This document shows positions 37,904 to 52,598 of a stretch of DNA of 64,000 nucleotides, piece by piece. Position 1 is the stretch's first letter. Each line of letters starts with the position of its first letter. The position numbers were made by a program, and so were the translations under genes. The DNA is from Chrysemys picta bellii (lineage: Eukaryota; Chordata; Testudines; Emydidae): NCBI RefSeq assembly GCF_011386835.1, contig NC_088805.1:13016836-13080835 (forward strand), in the 5' to 3' direction. The notes under the pieces are model-generated. The model was not told the DNA's origin, did not search any database, and saw only the letters and a program-made list of their open reading frames with translations.

Positions 37904-37911
37904 AGCGTCAG

Positions 37912-38834
37912 TCTCATCTAGTGGCCTCCCATATTGAACAGGAAGGATGAGAGCGCAGAACCCTGCAAAACAGGAGAACCTTTGAGATAGATGAGTCCAA
38001 TACTACCCTTTGGGATCTCTGAGAGGAAAGAATGAACCACTCCAGCAATACCATCTACCACAATCGGAGTTCAGTAGTATGTGATTGTTGAGAGATGTTT
38101 TTTTTTTTTTTTTTTTTAAAGTGTGGACAACTGACTATCATCCATTTCTAGAAGACAATTTTCAGGAGATGAGACAGACATGGTTTTCTTTCCATATTCA
38201 GGCCTAAACTCAGATTGAGAAGGAAGTCTTAAGAAGTCAAGAGAATTTCAGAAAAGAGTTGCCTCTTCACAAACAATACATATATTTTCCCCAAAAAGCA
38301 GTGTGAGACAGGGAAATGTGTGCTTGGGAAGACTGGGGTGCTGATTTGGAGGGGAGGCTAGTTACATAGTCAATATTCATAACTTCATATACAAAAATGA
38401 TACATGCGTACAACATGCAAAACAAATAGAATAATCATATCCAGCAAAGCAATTCAGCAAAAAAAAAATTTCCAATGACACCTCACATGACTTATCTTGC
38501 ATAAAATCATAATTATGTCATAATCATATCATAATAATATCACTGTGAAGAATGAGGTGCATTGTCACAGTGGTAGTAAGATTTTTTTTTCTTCAAAATC
38601 TGATGTAGTGAGCACATTCATCATGTAAATTGAATCTTTTCATTGATCTGTTTTCATGAGTCACTATTTGGTTATTGGGGAGCTAGTTCAATTTGTTCTG
38701 CTTGAAAAGAAGAAGCTTTAACAAAGAAAACAATTACGTTTTCTTTTTGGCGGACACCTTTCTCTGAGTAACATTAGGAAACTTCTTTCAGCTGTGCAAC
38801 CAAAAGTACAGATCTGTGTTTTGTTATACACCTT
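37912..38834. other. Intronic sequence, nothing firm recognised
   Basis: It includes a T-run near 38100. Phrases at 37.9-38.1 kb look like an old repeat continuing from the left flank of the hAT, but I cannot name it. Confidence 0.35.
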
Positions 38835-39060
38835 TTGGCGCATATGGGAACATGGGTATTGCGATACTAAATCAGACCTGAGGTTCATCTAGTCCAATAT
38901 CCTATCTCTGGTGGTAGCCAGCATCCAGCATATCAGAGGAAGGTATAGGAACCCCACAGCAGGCAGATGTGGGATAATCTAACTCTCCAGCCCACCTCCT
39001 CCAGCGCCTACATATTAAGTCACATCCTAATCTCTAATAGTTAGAGTGGTTTAAGATCTG
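38835..39060 (-). repeat. CR1-related LINE 3'-end fragment
   Basis: The plus strand reads ctaaatcagacctgaggttc, atctagtccaatatcctatc, then gaggaaggtataggaacccc and cagatgtgggataatct. This is the diverged 3'-terminal text of CR1-type elements that starts with the catctagtccagtatcctgtct phrase. No coding part is left, so the boundaries are approximate. Confidence 0.55.
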
Positions 39061-41579
39061 AAGCATGAGGTTTAATATTCCTTCCAAAACTTTTGTTTTG
39101 GAATTATAATTCTGGATGATATTGTTATCCAGGTAGTCCCTGTCAATTTTATGAATGTACTGCTGGCCAGGTCCTGGATCAAAAGTTAAGGATACCCCCA
39201 AAGAAGAGGATCTATAGTTACATTTCCTTTGAGCATATTATAGATCAGTTGTTTCTCCAGAAATCATTTTGAGGGTGCAATTTCCCAAGGTCACTATTCC
39301 TACTTTCCACTTGTTTAAGTGTACTTGGTGTGCAGTAGAAATATAGGGGAGATAAGAAAAGCTTTATTTTTTTAGAGAGACTTTGTCAATAAATATGTCT
39401 CACTGTGTTCTAAGGTAATATGTCTCACTGATAGTTTTTAAACTTTCCCTGTTAACAAATAGTAACATGGTCACTTCTTCAATTGGCGAAATAAGATTCA
39501 ATTCCTGTTGGTAACCAATGAGACTTCATTTAGAATACAACCTCTGTATTAGTGAGTTAGCCAGCAGAACTCTTCCTTCTGTAATAATTTAGCTTTATTT
39601 AGGGGGGGGAAAAACAAACATAAACCCCCCCAATTTAAGTCATAACATTCAGGGGAGAGTCTTCGTATCCTAGGGAAAAAACAAGAGCAAAGTTAATATA
39701 TTGACTACTTCTCAGAGTAGTATTTTTGAAATAAGCCTGTTGCAAAGGGATCTGACTATATAACCATATGTAACCATTATAAGCAAAGCGTGACTCCTCG
39801 TATATTTGACTTTTTAAATCTCTTTACAGAGAATTAAAATGGTCTGTTTGTTGGACTTAACGATATATCTGAACACTTTCCTGAAAGCAGTCCAAAAAGG
39901 AATCGCTATTATATATAAACGTTGACACTTTTTTTGCTTCTTTTAATGCTTTTACTCTGAACCAATAAGCTAATTTATTAGCGATAATGAATGACTAGAA
40001 TTTTCATGATCTGATGTACACCCATATTATATTAATATTTAGTTAAGTCATAGAAGATAGAGTTCAGTGTGTTTTTGGATTGTCCATTCCCCTCCAACAC
40101 TTGAAATAATACCTAAGATACACTCATCTGTTGTTAAACTGATATTACTCTTGGTCTTTATTTAAAAAAAAAAAAAAAACATTTATCTTTTCATTTGTCT
40201 ATCAGAAACACTGCCCAAGAGACGGTTTCCCCCAATAAAGGAATAAAAATCTTTCCTTAGTAGCAATAAAGATGAAATCCCCACCTCCATGTCAACCAGA
40301 TCCTTTAGGTCCCTCTTGGGCTCCATGATGTAATTCCAGCCTTTGGGATCCCTGTTCACTCAAGTGAAGTGGTGAGCATGTGAGTTGTCAGTTTCTGCAA
40401 AATGTAAGTTTTCATTTAAAAATTGTGGCCTTTACAGCTGCAAAGAAAAGTTGTTGTTTTTTTCAAATAAAAACCAAATCCAAACTGATGCCTAAATGGA
40501 CAGATATATCAACCAAACCCATTTGGCTGAGTGTACGTACAAATAGCTAAATTTACTGCAATAACCACTTGAAGTGAACTTTAAAAGCAACTGGGAAGAG
40601 ACTGCTTATCTGATTACCAGGCAACCTAATAGCAAAATGCTCACATTCTCTATATTTGAGCACTTTACAAAATAAGATAAGACCAGAGCACTTATTCAAA
40701 GCTGGTTTAATGAATCACAGTAAATGTTGAAGACTGTAGCAGGCTAACTTGTCTTATTTTTTTTACTGCTGTCATAAGCTACATAGTTATTTGGAACAGT
40801 CAGAGCTCCAACTTCAATACTAGGCTCTTGCAGCCAACTATTACTTATATCAACTAACTATGAGCTTGTGCTTATTAGGGATATTGGTTGAATGTTGCCA
40901 AACAATATTAAGTGGCTACTTTTTCTGTAATTCGTTGCTAAGCGTCTCACTGGTTAGATAGAAAATCAAGACCACTCCATTCAGTGGTCTGGTTAAGTGA
41001 GGCATCCACAATGGCATTAATGGGGAAAAATGACACCCTGCAGTAAAAGGTGGGGGAGGGGAGAGGAATAGAGAGATATGTTCTTACACGAAGCATCTGC
41101 ATTTTTTAATTCTTCGATTGTACGTAACTTTCATCTCCTCTTTGTATTGTACTTGTTTTTCTCAACGGTTGCCTCATAGACTTCACAAAAGGTGTGATTG
41201 GACCATTCTGTGGCCAAGTCCAGGGTTAAAGAATTTTTAAAGCCATGTAATAGTTTGACCTTATGCACACATGCCGGACCTTTTTTTGTTATCACTTGGT
41301 TTGGTGACCACTCTCTCCCCGAAAAAACCATGGCCCTTGGGGAGAGGTTTGAAGGATATTTATGCGTCTGGTCAGTCTTTTCTATTGTATTGTCTCTGTA
41401 GTTATGGGATGGGCACCTTTAGGGACTTTTATCAATTTTAAATGAATTATGGTAGCCAAACATGGTTGTTTTGGGAGGATGGACAGGACTTACCGTTGCT
41501 TTCTGCTGACTAATTGGGGGGGGGGGGCGGGAATTAACATCAAGTAAACAGAACCACCAAGGGATATACAAGGGACTTT
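39061..41579. other. Intronic sequence, nothing recognised
   Basis: AT-rich, with a G-run near 39603, an A-run near 40164 and a G-run near 41516. Confidence 0.4.
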
Positions 41580-42340
41580 CACACACAAGTTAGAAGACCT
41601 CGACTTTGCAGATGATATCAGCTAGCTATCCTATAGTCAGATACATGCAAGCCAAAATAAATGATCTCCGGGTCTGTGCACAATTAGTACAGATGAAAAT
41701 CAACAGTGAGAAAACTAAAACCGTGAGAATCAACACACAAGAAGCACCGATAACACTTTCTGGAACTGAAATAGAAGAGGTCTGATATTTCACGTAACTT
41801 GGCAGCATTGTAAATGCAGCAGATGGAACAGATGAAAATATTAAAGCCAGACTAGTGAAAGCCAGACACCCATTTGTAACAGTAAAGCTAATCTGGAGAA
41901 ACAGAAACCTTGCCCTCCCAAATTAAACTTTGAATATTTAATGCCATTGTAAACTTGGTCTTACTGGATGGTGCTGACACTTGGAGACTTATTAAAACAT
42001 TGCTGTCTAAACTCCAACTGTTCATAAACAGCTGACTTAGACAAATCTTCAATAGCAGATGGCCAGAAAAAATCACAAACGAAGAAATCTGGAGGAGGAC
42101 AAAACAGAAACTGATAGGACAGGATATTATGGAATGAAAATGGAGGTGACTAGTACATACATGGAGGAAAGACCCAAACAACATAACAAGACAGGCATTA
42201 GACGGGAACCCCCAGAGCAAGAGGCAACAAGGTAGATCAAGCTTAACATGGAAATGAACAATAGAAGCAGAATAGAAAGCTATCAAAATGACATTGGAAG
42301 ACGCCAAGACTGCAGCAGGAGACTGGCAAAGATGGAAGGC
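41580..42340 (+). mobile_element. RTE-like LINE relic, reverse transcriptase C-terminal part
   Basis: Reading the plus strand across stops and shifts gives LEDLDFADDIS (FADD catalytic block at 41605-41616), then KINSEKTKTVRI, EIEEV, YLGSIVNAADGTDENIKARL and, downstream, RNLALP. This is the palm/thumb order FADD, KTK, YLGS of RTE/BovB-group and similar endonuclease-bearing LINEs, and it is unlike CR1. In-frame stops directly after FADDIS show it is dead. The clade is inferred from motif spacing alone. Confidence 0.6.
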
Positions 42341-44407
42341 AGCAGTGAGGGTCCTTATGTTCTGGCATAAGAGAGAGAGAATTCATTTTAAAGCTAGGCT
42401 ACTTAGAAGCATTTTGACGAGGAGAGCCCCTCCCTGTAGCTTTATCTGTGTTCTGTGCATAGATGTGATGGGGAAGGTGAGTTCCAGGGAGTGCATGTAA
42501 CTTGGGGGGTTAGGGGGCTTGCGGGGCAGCAGGGCGATGGTCTCATAGAGCAGCTTAGAATAAATAGATGGCAAGGAATTTGTATTAGCTTTGACTGTGA
42601 GCTGTTTTGAAGTTTGGTGCTGTCTGTTGTATAAAATTTGCTCAATTATTATTATTATTATTTTTTTTTTGCTGAAATTGAAAGGACCCCTTCTTCCTTA
42701 ATTCAAGTAGCGTTTAACTAGTTTTGACATCTGAAAATAACCGGAATCAAATTAATTCAGTTGGATTCCAGCTTCCTGGTGGTTTGGGGGGCAAGGAGGG
42801 AGAGCTTTTTTTCCATTCTGTGTCTTGAGGAAGTTGAGACTATGTAAAGAACATATTCCCACAGCACTGAGGGGTTCAAACAAAGCTATTTCCGTTTGGA
42901 AGCAGGCTGCTGGATTGCAAAGCAAGGCACAGGCTACTGCCTGCAGGCATTGTGAGTCCAAGCACGTACACTTACATCACCATAGTTTGAACTTGTATTT
43001 TGTGGAGTTTGTGTAAAAAGAGCTGACACCGGGTAGGAAATGAAGATTTGGGGGGGTCAGTAGGGCACGGAGAAGCAGCATTTGTTACTTTGCATTTGTA
43101 ATGCAAAATCTTCATTGGTTTGACAAGAAACTGTCTTGCATGATTTAAGTTGCATTGTCTTTAGTTTTTATCCTGTTTGGTATTGTACATTCTTTTCTGA
43201 TCGAGATTAAATAAGAGGGAGTGATTAGAATTAGCCTTTTGTGAAGAGGTGTGATTGGTATTACTGTTGTGAGGGAAAAGGTTGATTTATCTGCTGTTTC
43301 TTGGATTCTGTGACTGCAGATTGTTTCAGTTTTAGTGTAATATCAAATATAAAGCAATAGCAGAGCTGTCTAGTCCAGTTAAGGGCGGGGTTCATTTGAC
43401 ATATAGAAGTTTACATTTCTTCATATAGGTCTCAAATGATAGGTCGGTAGATGCAGTTTCCAACTGGTTCTAAACTCACTGCCATCCATTTGGGTGGCAG
43501 TAACCTCTTTACCATTATTTTCCTGACAGCAGCCAAGTGCACAGTGATTTAGAAAGGTCACTCAGGCATCTTGTTCCTAACTTCCTTTGGCAGAGGCCGT
43601 TGACTCTTTTCAACAACTTTGTGTACAAACTCTTGTGGAATAAAGGGAATTGTTTAATTGTTCCACTTAGCTCCTGATTGGGACAGAAAGATATGGGGTG
43701 TGTGGGATGGCGGAGTGCAGAAATAAGGATTTTACATTTCAGTCTTACTCAAAGAACTGGTTCCCTGCCATGTTTCATGTCCGGGTATTCCAGTGGCTCA
43801 TCTTTTGAACAAGAATTAGTATTGAGTTTGTATAATATTTTGTATCAGCTACCTCTAATGAAAATTATCACCTTATTTGGAAAGGAAATATCTGTGCTCA
43901 TTGATTAGTCCTTTTGCGTAATTAGTAATACAGTAGAATATGAGAAAATCCGATCTTCCCATGCTTTGAAAACACATCATAGCAGCTTGGCATATTATAG
44001 GAGTTCCAAAATGAGACCAGAAGTATGTATCTATAATTTGTTTCTGCTTGTGTCTTAACATGTTCTTCACTTAAACATTACTATCTAAAAGGAACACAAA
44101 AGCATTCGCTAATGCGTATCATGTATCTTTTGCGGATAAGAAGGCAAATTAATTTCCAGAACTAATCTGTCTTTCCTGTGCTGGTCTATTTCTCACCCTC
44201 AGTAGTGTTGGATTCTGATCTCTGACCATTTCAGCACTGAGGCTGAAGTAGTTTTCAATTGCATCTCCATTTCTAAAGTGCTTTGGCATTCTTTTGGTAA
44301 AAGGTACAACATAAATAATATTATTTTTCTAATCACTTCAGTCAAATTCTAAAGCAGTATTAAATGGTAATCTACTATCATTTATAGACTCCTTTTTTCC
44401 CTTAAAG
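42341..44407. other. Intronic sequence before the fifth exon
   Basis: Includes an (ATT)n and T-run near 42645-42670. A fragment near 44272-44330 (taaagtgctttggcattctt, ...aaataatattattttt) may be an L2/MIR-type tail. No exon was seen. Confidence 0.4.
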
Positions 44408-44524
44408 AATATTGACATCACAAACTTCAGCAGCAGTTGGAATGATGGGTTGGCCTTCTGTGCAGTCCTCCATACTTACCTCCCAGCTCACATTCCGTAT
44501 CAAGAACTGAACAGCCAGGACAAG
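44408..44524 (+). CDS. SPECC1L: SPECC1L coding exon, core of the CH domain
   Basis: A 117-nt, phase 0-0 exon after the acceptor ttttttcccttaaag and before the donor gtacag. It encodes [20 protein letters not shown] followed by [19 protein letters not shown]. The motif [17 protein letters not shown] is the hallmark CH-domain helix with the conserved Trp and the DGLAFCALLH-type core. The NSQDK ending points to cytospin-A (SPECC1L) and away from the paralogue SPECC1, which has SSQDK here in mammals as I recall. The acceptor ends AAG rather than CAG but has a good pyrimidine tract. Confidence 0.97.
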
Positions 44525-46293
44525 GTACAGTATTATAATATCCAGTTTAGCCTATGCAAATTGAAAATATAGTTAAGCTTAAAAAAAAAACTTAGGGCAG
44601 ATAAAAAAATACATATAATGGATGGGCATGCAACAGGAGAGAGACAAAATTGGGATTAATTCCTTGCATTAAAATTTTAAAAGGGAGCATGACTATATTA
44701 CTTAAATTAGGTAAGGTTGGTTATAAAATTAAAGTTTATCAATTATTTGAGGCCATTGGACGAACAAGAACTTTGGGACAAATGTAAGAAGACTTTAATG
44801 AGCGAACATAAATTTAAGGTGAGGAGATAACAAACGGTGGGTGGAAAAGGCTTTCAGTTGAGGTGATAGCATTCAGTAGTCTTTAACCAAAATGTTCCCT
44901 GTCATTTAATATTAAAGGTATGAAATTCAGGAACTTGTGTGCTTTGGAGTAGTTTATTCCCTTTTTTGGGTGATAGGAGGATATTTTTTTTTGTTGAACA
45001 TGCTTCCATCCCATATTGCTCAGGGTGTTTATTGCTTTCCTCTAGAGCAAAATTTAAAATCAGTGTTTTAAAGGATAAAAAGTTAAAGATAAATTGGGAA
45101 AAAGAATAATCTCAATTTCTTCCAGTGTGTTGTAATTAGTACCCACAGAGACATCTTCCAGAGATGCATTGTTAATAATCTCCGTAACAAATGCAAAAAA
45201 AAATTCTTAACACACACAAAGAGATAATTTATTACTTTGGCCATTTTTGTGGACAAATAACTAATTTTTTGCCTTAATGGATCCCCTGATTCTTATTGTT
45301 CAGTCCATTGGTATATATTAAATAATCATTGTTTCGTAATATCTTATGTTTTCCTTTTTTCTCTTTAAATATCCTCTTTACAGTCCTCTGTTTATTCTAA
45401 GACTTAATGCTGCAGATTTTTACTTGTGTAGATCTATATTTTACTTGAAATTCAATTTAATGTTTATCACATATCCATATGGATATTAAAGTTATATCTT
45501 TGGTTTTACGTGAACACTAAGGCTGGTAAGAGCTAAGAGAAGAATCCTCCATGAGGTGCATTGGACATTGGCATAAAGATTTATTTCACATGGTATCTGT
45601 TACTACTCTGAGGAGTGCTATAGGATTACCTAGAATAGATTAATAAAGGTATATACTTCCCCTGAGTGCATCTCTACCACCTCTATAAAAGTGGCTACAA
45701 GGACCTCTTATTGATTACCATTGCCAATCTATTGTACTTTTATCAAATGAAGTTTTAAAATTTATAGTTACCTCTTATTTGAACAGTTCCTCTAATGGTT
45801 GAAGTTTAGAATCTTATTAAACGTACTATTTCCCAAACTTTGCTCAATAGTCACTTATTCTCCTTATTTGATAACATATAATTTAAAATGCAATCCCTTT
45901 TAGCGGCATCTTTCTTATACATACAGATGTAAAAACATAGCCCTCTCCAGAATTAACAAAATCCTTTCCCTACTTATCATTTGATGCTTTGGCTTTTGGG
46001 TCTTTTTGTATTTTATCTGTGGCAAATTATAGTCCCCAGTTATCACTGTCTATTCTAGCATTGTTGAAAAATCTTTACCCCAATCCAGCAGGTAGTAAAT
46101 ACTTCCTACAGGCATTCAGGTATCCCTTGTACAGAATGATGCCTGAGACACATCTTTATAAATGTGGTTTAGTTATAAACCGTAGCTGAAGTCAATACAG
46201 GGTTTTATTAGAAATGTTTTCAAGCAGCAAGTCCGTTTACATTTTAAGTAGTTTTCCTTCTGTTTTCATATAAATGTTGCATTACATTTACAG
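44525..46293 (+). other. SPECC1L intron, nothing else recognised
   Basis: A 1.77-kb phase-0 intron, AT-rich, without a named repeat. Confidence 0.85.
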
Positions 46294-46353
46294 AGAAGAA
46301 ACTTCACTCTGGCCTTTCAGGCAGCTGAAAGTGTTGGCATCAAATCTACTCTG
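46294..46353 (+). CDS. SPECC1L: SPECC1L 60-nt coding exon of the CH domain
   Basis: A 20-codon, phase 0-0 exon encoding RRNFTLAFQAAESVGIKSTL between acceptor attacatttacag and a strong donor gtaagt. LAFQAAESVGI is the conserved CH helix (N..LAF..AE..GI type). It is too short to be picked up by ORF length and was found by extending the gene. RRNF and IKSTL agree with SPECC1L rather than SPECC1. One residue, Thr after NF, differs from the Met I recall in human. Confidence 0.96.
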
Positions 46354-48430
<2,077 letters not shown>

Positions 48431-51400
48431 AACCTTGTTAATCCAAAAGATTTGCAGAGTGGAATCATCACTAGCTGCCAGACAGAAACGTGACTGAAAT
48501 GCTAATCCCAGATTCATTGAAATCTGGCAACGTTCATGTCCCTCAACCTTCAGTGATGCTATCATGGATTGTCTCAAACTATTTCAGCCAACAAACCTTG
48601 GAACACAGGTTAGAAGCAAGAACTTTTTACCAGTGTGCTAGGCATATCCCATGGTATTGAGTTATCCAAATTAATTACGTAGCCTAATAAGACTGGCCTT
48701 CTAGGAACTGCCTTTACATCCAGACTTCCTGAAGTTTTCGTATTTTCTTGAGAGACTGAGGTGTATAATGCTGTAGCATATACAAAATTGAATGTACAGC
48801 TAAAACTATGAGAAGGGAAAGGATGAAACAGCATCAAAATGGATTTTCTCTACTATCAGAAACCACAGAGTCTGGGTGAATATTCTACCCACTACATCCC
48901 AATACAGTAAAAATCTTAATAGTAACTGAAGTTATTGCCTTAATTATTTTTCTTCCTCTCTAATGTGCACAATATTCAAGGGAAAGGAGCTTTTATTCTG
49001 TCAGGCTTACTTGACTGCAGAGTGCTCTCAACACCTGGACAAACCTGGCACAGAAGAATTCTTCAGTGTAAAGCTCTGTTTAAGCCTACCTCTGACACAC
49101 AGTAACGTGGCTTCCAACTTTATCTAATGGATTATAAGGACTAGCACATACAATTCCTGGCTTGAAGAGTATACTGTTCTTACATGGAGTTATATTTCAT
49201 ATAATTTTCTGTGCTTCCATTATAACTAATGAGATTAATCAAGAATTTATCCTTGTGGAACTTGTCTCTATCCTCTTCTTCCTTTGCCTGCATAGCACAC
49301 GGAGAAATGCCGACCTTTCCTTTACAGCACTATAAGCATACAGTATCTCTGATTACAATGGTGGAATTATACCAGTGGGATATCTCCCTCTACAAAGAAG
49401 ATAAATGTCAGTAATGGGATGTCCAGTTTTGCAGTGTTCCATGTACACTTTTCTTTGGATCTTGCAGATACTGGTCTGACTGAAAGAAAGCAAAACACGC
49501 TACGAAGAGAACTGCAGTGGGATTTATTTTTATGTAATCCTGTTCCAATCTGGAATATTGTATCACAAAGACTAATGCTCCTGAGGAAAGAATGAAAAGC
49601 TTTGGTCTGCTCAGATTGTATTCTCCTAAAATGCACCTCAGTTCATGTGGCAAAACTCTCTGGGCAAAAGAGCTCAAGCAAGTGCCTTAAATATCCTTGA
49701 GTTGGTAGACCCTGGAGCTCCAGGGCACTGTGCAAAACCGTAGGAACTCAGAAGGATTTCTAGTGGCAAACAGACATGTATTCTTAAAATGATTTTTGTA
49801 ACCCTGTACTTGTTAAACCAAGGGAAGGCTTTCACCCTACCATTGTGTTCCTGCCTCTTACTTCCCTACATGGTTAGCAACAGTTAAGCCACAGGAAAGA
49901 GCCTCTCTTTAATGTTGAGCTGAAGCTTTCATTTAATGACCACCTTTATAAATACACTTAACCTACCAACAGCCCTGTTCGAAACAATGATTCTGTTATT
50001 CCTATTGTGTGCCTATAACTCTTATGGACAGTTTGAATGAATAGATGTTAACAGCTCAGTGAATGCAACTGTGCTTGGCAACTATTAGTGCTGTCAGGAA
50101 TGAAAAAAACACTGATTCAGATCAAAACTGTATAGCCAGTCAGAATAGCTAGCGCCCTGAAGAATGTAACCAATCTGAAGAGGGGGCATTTCAGCATGCC
50201 TCTGGCATTTAAACAAACCTTGCACCTCTTAACTCCTATATTATAAAGCTCAACTAACTCTTAAATTCTGATCAGTGTCTGGACAAATGTCTTGAGTGAT
50301 GGGGGCAGAGGGAAGGGTTTATTAAATGTCTGGTAAATAATCATTTAGTCCATAGAGAGGACAGTTGGAGAAGTTTCCAGAGAAGCTGTTTCTGGTGACT
50401 ACTTCCTCTCTGATTGGGAGGCTAATGTTAGGCAAGTAGCTAAAAATTCTCAGGCTGTGAGTAAACAGGCTTGAAGATCCTCGGCAACCAAGAGAAAACG
50501 GTTGCAGAAGAGACTTCAAATAAAAAAATCTTCAAAAGATTTGAATAGAAAGAAGTGGGAAATGTACACTATCACTATCACAAACTGCTGAAATCCCATT
50601 TCTGCACATTTATGCTACGGGAGGCTGTTCTCTTTTCCTTATGAATTTAAGTTGTCTATTTACAGTTGCATCATTTTATTTATTACATTAAGATTGAAAA
50701 AAAATTATAATTAAAAAGATAGCACTCCTCCTTCTAAATTCACTAGTAACCTATTGCTTTAACATAGTTTGAGCCAAGGGCTAATTTTAGCTATTTTTTC
50801 TGCAAAGTGGTGTCTGAATTTTACTTGCCTGGAAATCTGTCATTAATTGTAATAATATTGATCATGTAAACATCCATAAAAAAGGAACTCCAGTTTTTTC
50901 AAATATATCTAATTAGGCAACATGACAGAAGCATTAAGAATCTGCAGAGATGGACGTTTTAAAATAATAAACACAGACCTTCATTAGAAATGAAGAAATC
51001 TACAGATTGCTTCTTGGCGCGATCTGTCTGTTTTGGTGGGTTTTGTTTTTGTTTGTTTTTTTGTTTTTGTTTTTTATCTGAAGTTTTCCTTGGTGTTGAT
51101 GGTACACAAGTATTGGAGTCAGATCTGGAAAGAGGTATGAGGCTCCATAAAGAAATTTCCTAGAGACACATCTGAGCCTTTACAAATAAAATACTGTTCT
51201 TCTGACACAATGAAAGGATATTCAAGAAAGGGATGCAAGAAATAAAACAAACTGAACCCTGGTACACAGTAACAGAATGTTCAGAAAGGCGGAAACAACA
51301 AATCTCTCCTTTTGCTAATTGGAAGAATGACTTATGTAACCTTTCTGGATAGAAATAATACACTTCAGTATGGTTCCAAGTCATACTTCACCCTGAAAGG

Positions 51401-52293
51401 GCCAGTTCTGTTACACATTGTAGAGCGCAAGCTTCTTGCTGTTTGACTTGATTTTTTTTGTTCTGTTTAGTATATCTAAATGTACTCCAAATGCCAAACA
51501 ATATATGGTAGATTTATTTTTATTGCATTTTAGTATGTGCCTTGCAAATGCCTGTGTTTTAGTAGGTCAGTGTTATTCATGTCCATCTCTATAAGAGGTG
51601 CACATAACCAAAACTGCTTGGACATGTTTATGCAGATTTGGCTCTATTGCTGTCTGGATAATGTTAAGTGAAACACATTCCACTGAATGTAAAGATGTCA
51701 GTATCCAGTCAGGTGTGTGTCAGATTTGTTTAATGTTCATAGTACATCAGCAGCGAACTGAATGAACAGTTGAAGCTTTTTCTTTACCTTCAAGTAGCAT
51801 CAAAGGAGGAATAACTTATTTTTTAATATTCAGACAGACGGTCTCCAGAATTCTTTGATGTCCAGAGTAACAATAAAAAGGTGATGTGAGCCTTCAGAAT
51901 CGATGATACAACTGATTGGGTTTTCAGGTATTTAATATGTTTAACTGAAAACATTTATCCATTAGTTTTGGCCATGTAACTCAGTGGACCTCATAATGAC
52001 CTTTCACTACAGCAATACCTGCTAGAAATTCTAAGCAGAAGCTTCTAATTGAAACTGGAGCCATGGAGAGGCAACCCAGAATGCTGTATTAATAATTACA
52101 TGATATCCTGCTTAAAGAATAAAATGTCATTCTTTGCCTTATTTATATTAAACATTGTTTCTGCCAGTTATATATTGCATTTATCAGAGAGCGATAGATG
52201 TCTTCAGATTAATAATATGTTGTCCCTACCTTTCTGTGCTCCCGAAAAGTCAGCCAACCTGCTTTGAGAGGTCTCTAACTTGCCAGGGCGATG

Positions 52294-52395
52294 AAACCAA
52301 ATTCAGCTGTTACACGGGTGTAAATCCAAATGAACCCCATTGACTTCAGTAGTTATTCCTGTTTTACACCTATGAAGAGAGCAGAATTTTGCCCA
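52294..52395. repeat. Short foldback repeat of the acaccggtgtaaatc type
   Basis: The phrases caaattcagctgttacacgg, gtgtaaatcc, cattgacttcagtagtt and tgttttacacctatg plus cagaattttgccc form an imperfect palindrome around ccattgacttcag. This is a widespread sauropsid repeat pattern; I do not know its family name. Confidence 0.5.
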
Positions 52396-52443
52396 CTAAG
52401 TCTAATATGGTGATGCGCGCACAGCTGTGGTTTAAATAGTTGT

Positions 52444-52598
52444 AATAAAGATGTGCCTCAGGAGTTGTCAAAGTGACAGCAAAATCTCTATGGTGTTTCG
52501 TATTTGTTCCCTGTCAATGACCTCAACATCAAATCTCATCTGCCCCCGCCCCACCACTCATTCTACCTCTGACATTATCAACCATTTCAGACAATAAA
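52444..52598 (+). terminator. Proximal poly(A) signal candidates
   Basis: AATAAA occurs at 52444-52449 and 52593-52598. Either would give a 3' UTR of about 4.1 kb. The choice between these and the distal site needs transcript ends. Confidence 0.3.

Noticed and set aside
50519..51250. AATAAA hexamers near 50519, 50966, 51186 and 51240
   Set aside because: They lie in A-rich text with no clear GU-rich follow-up, so they were kept only as weak poly(A) options.
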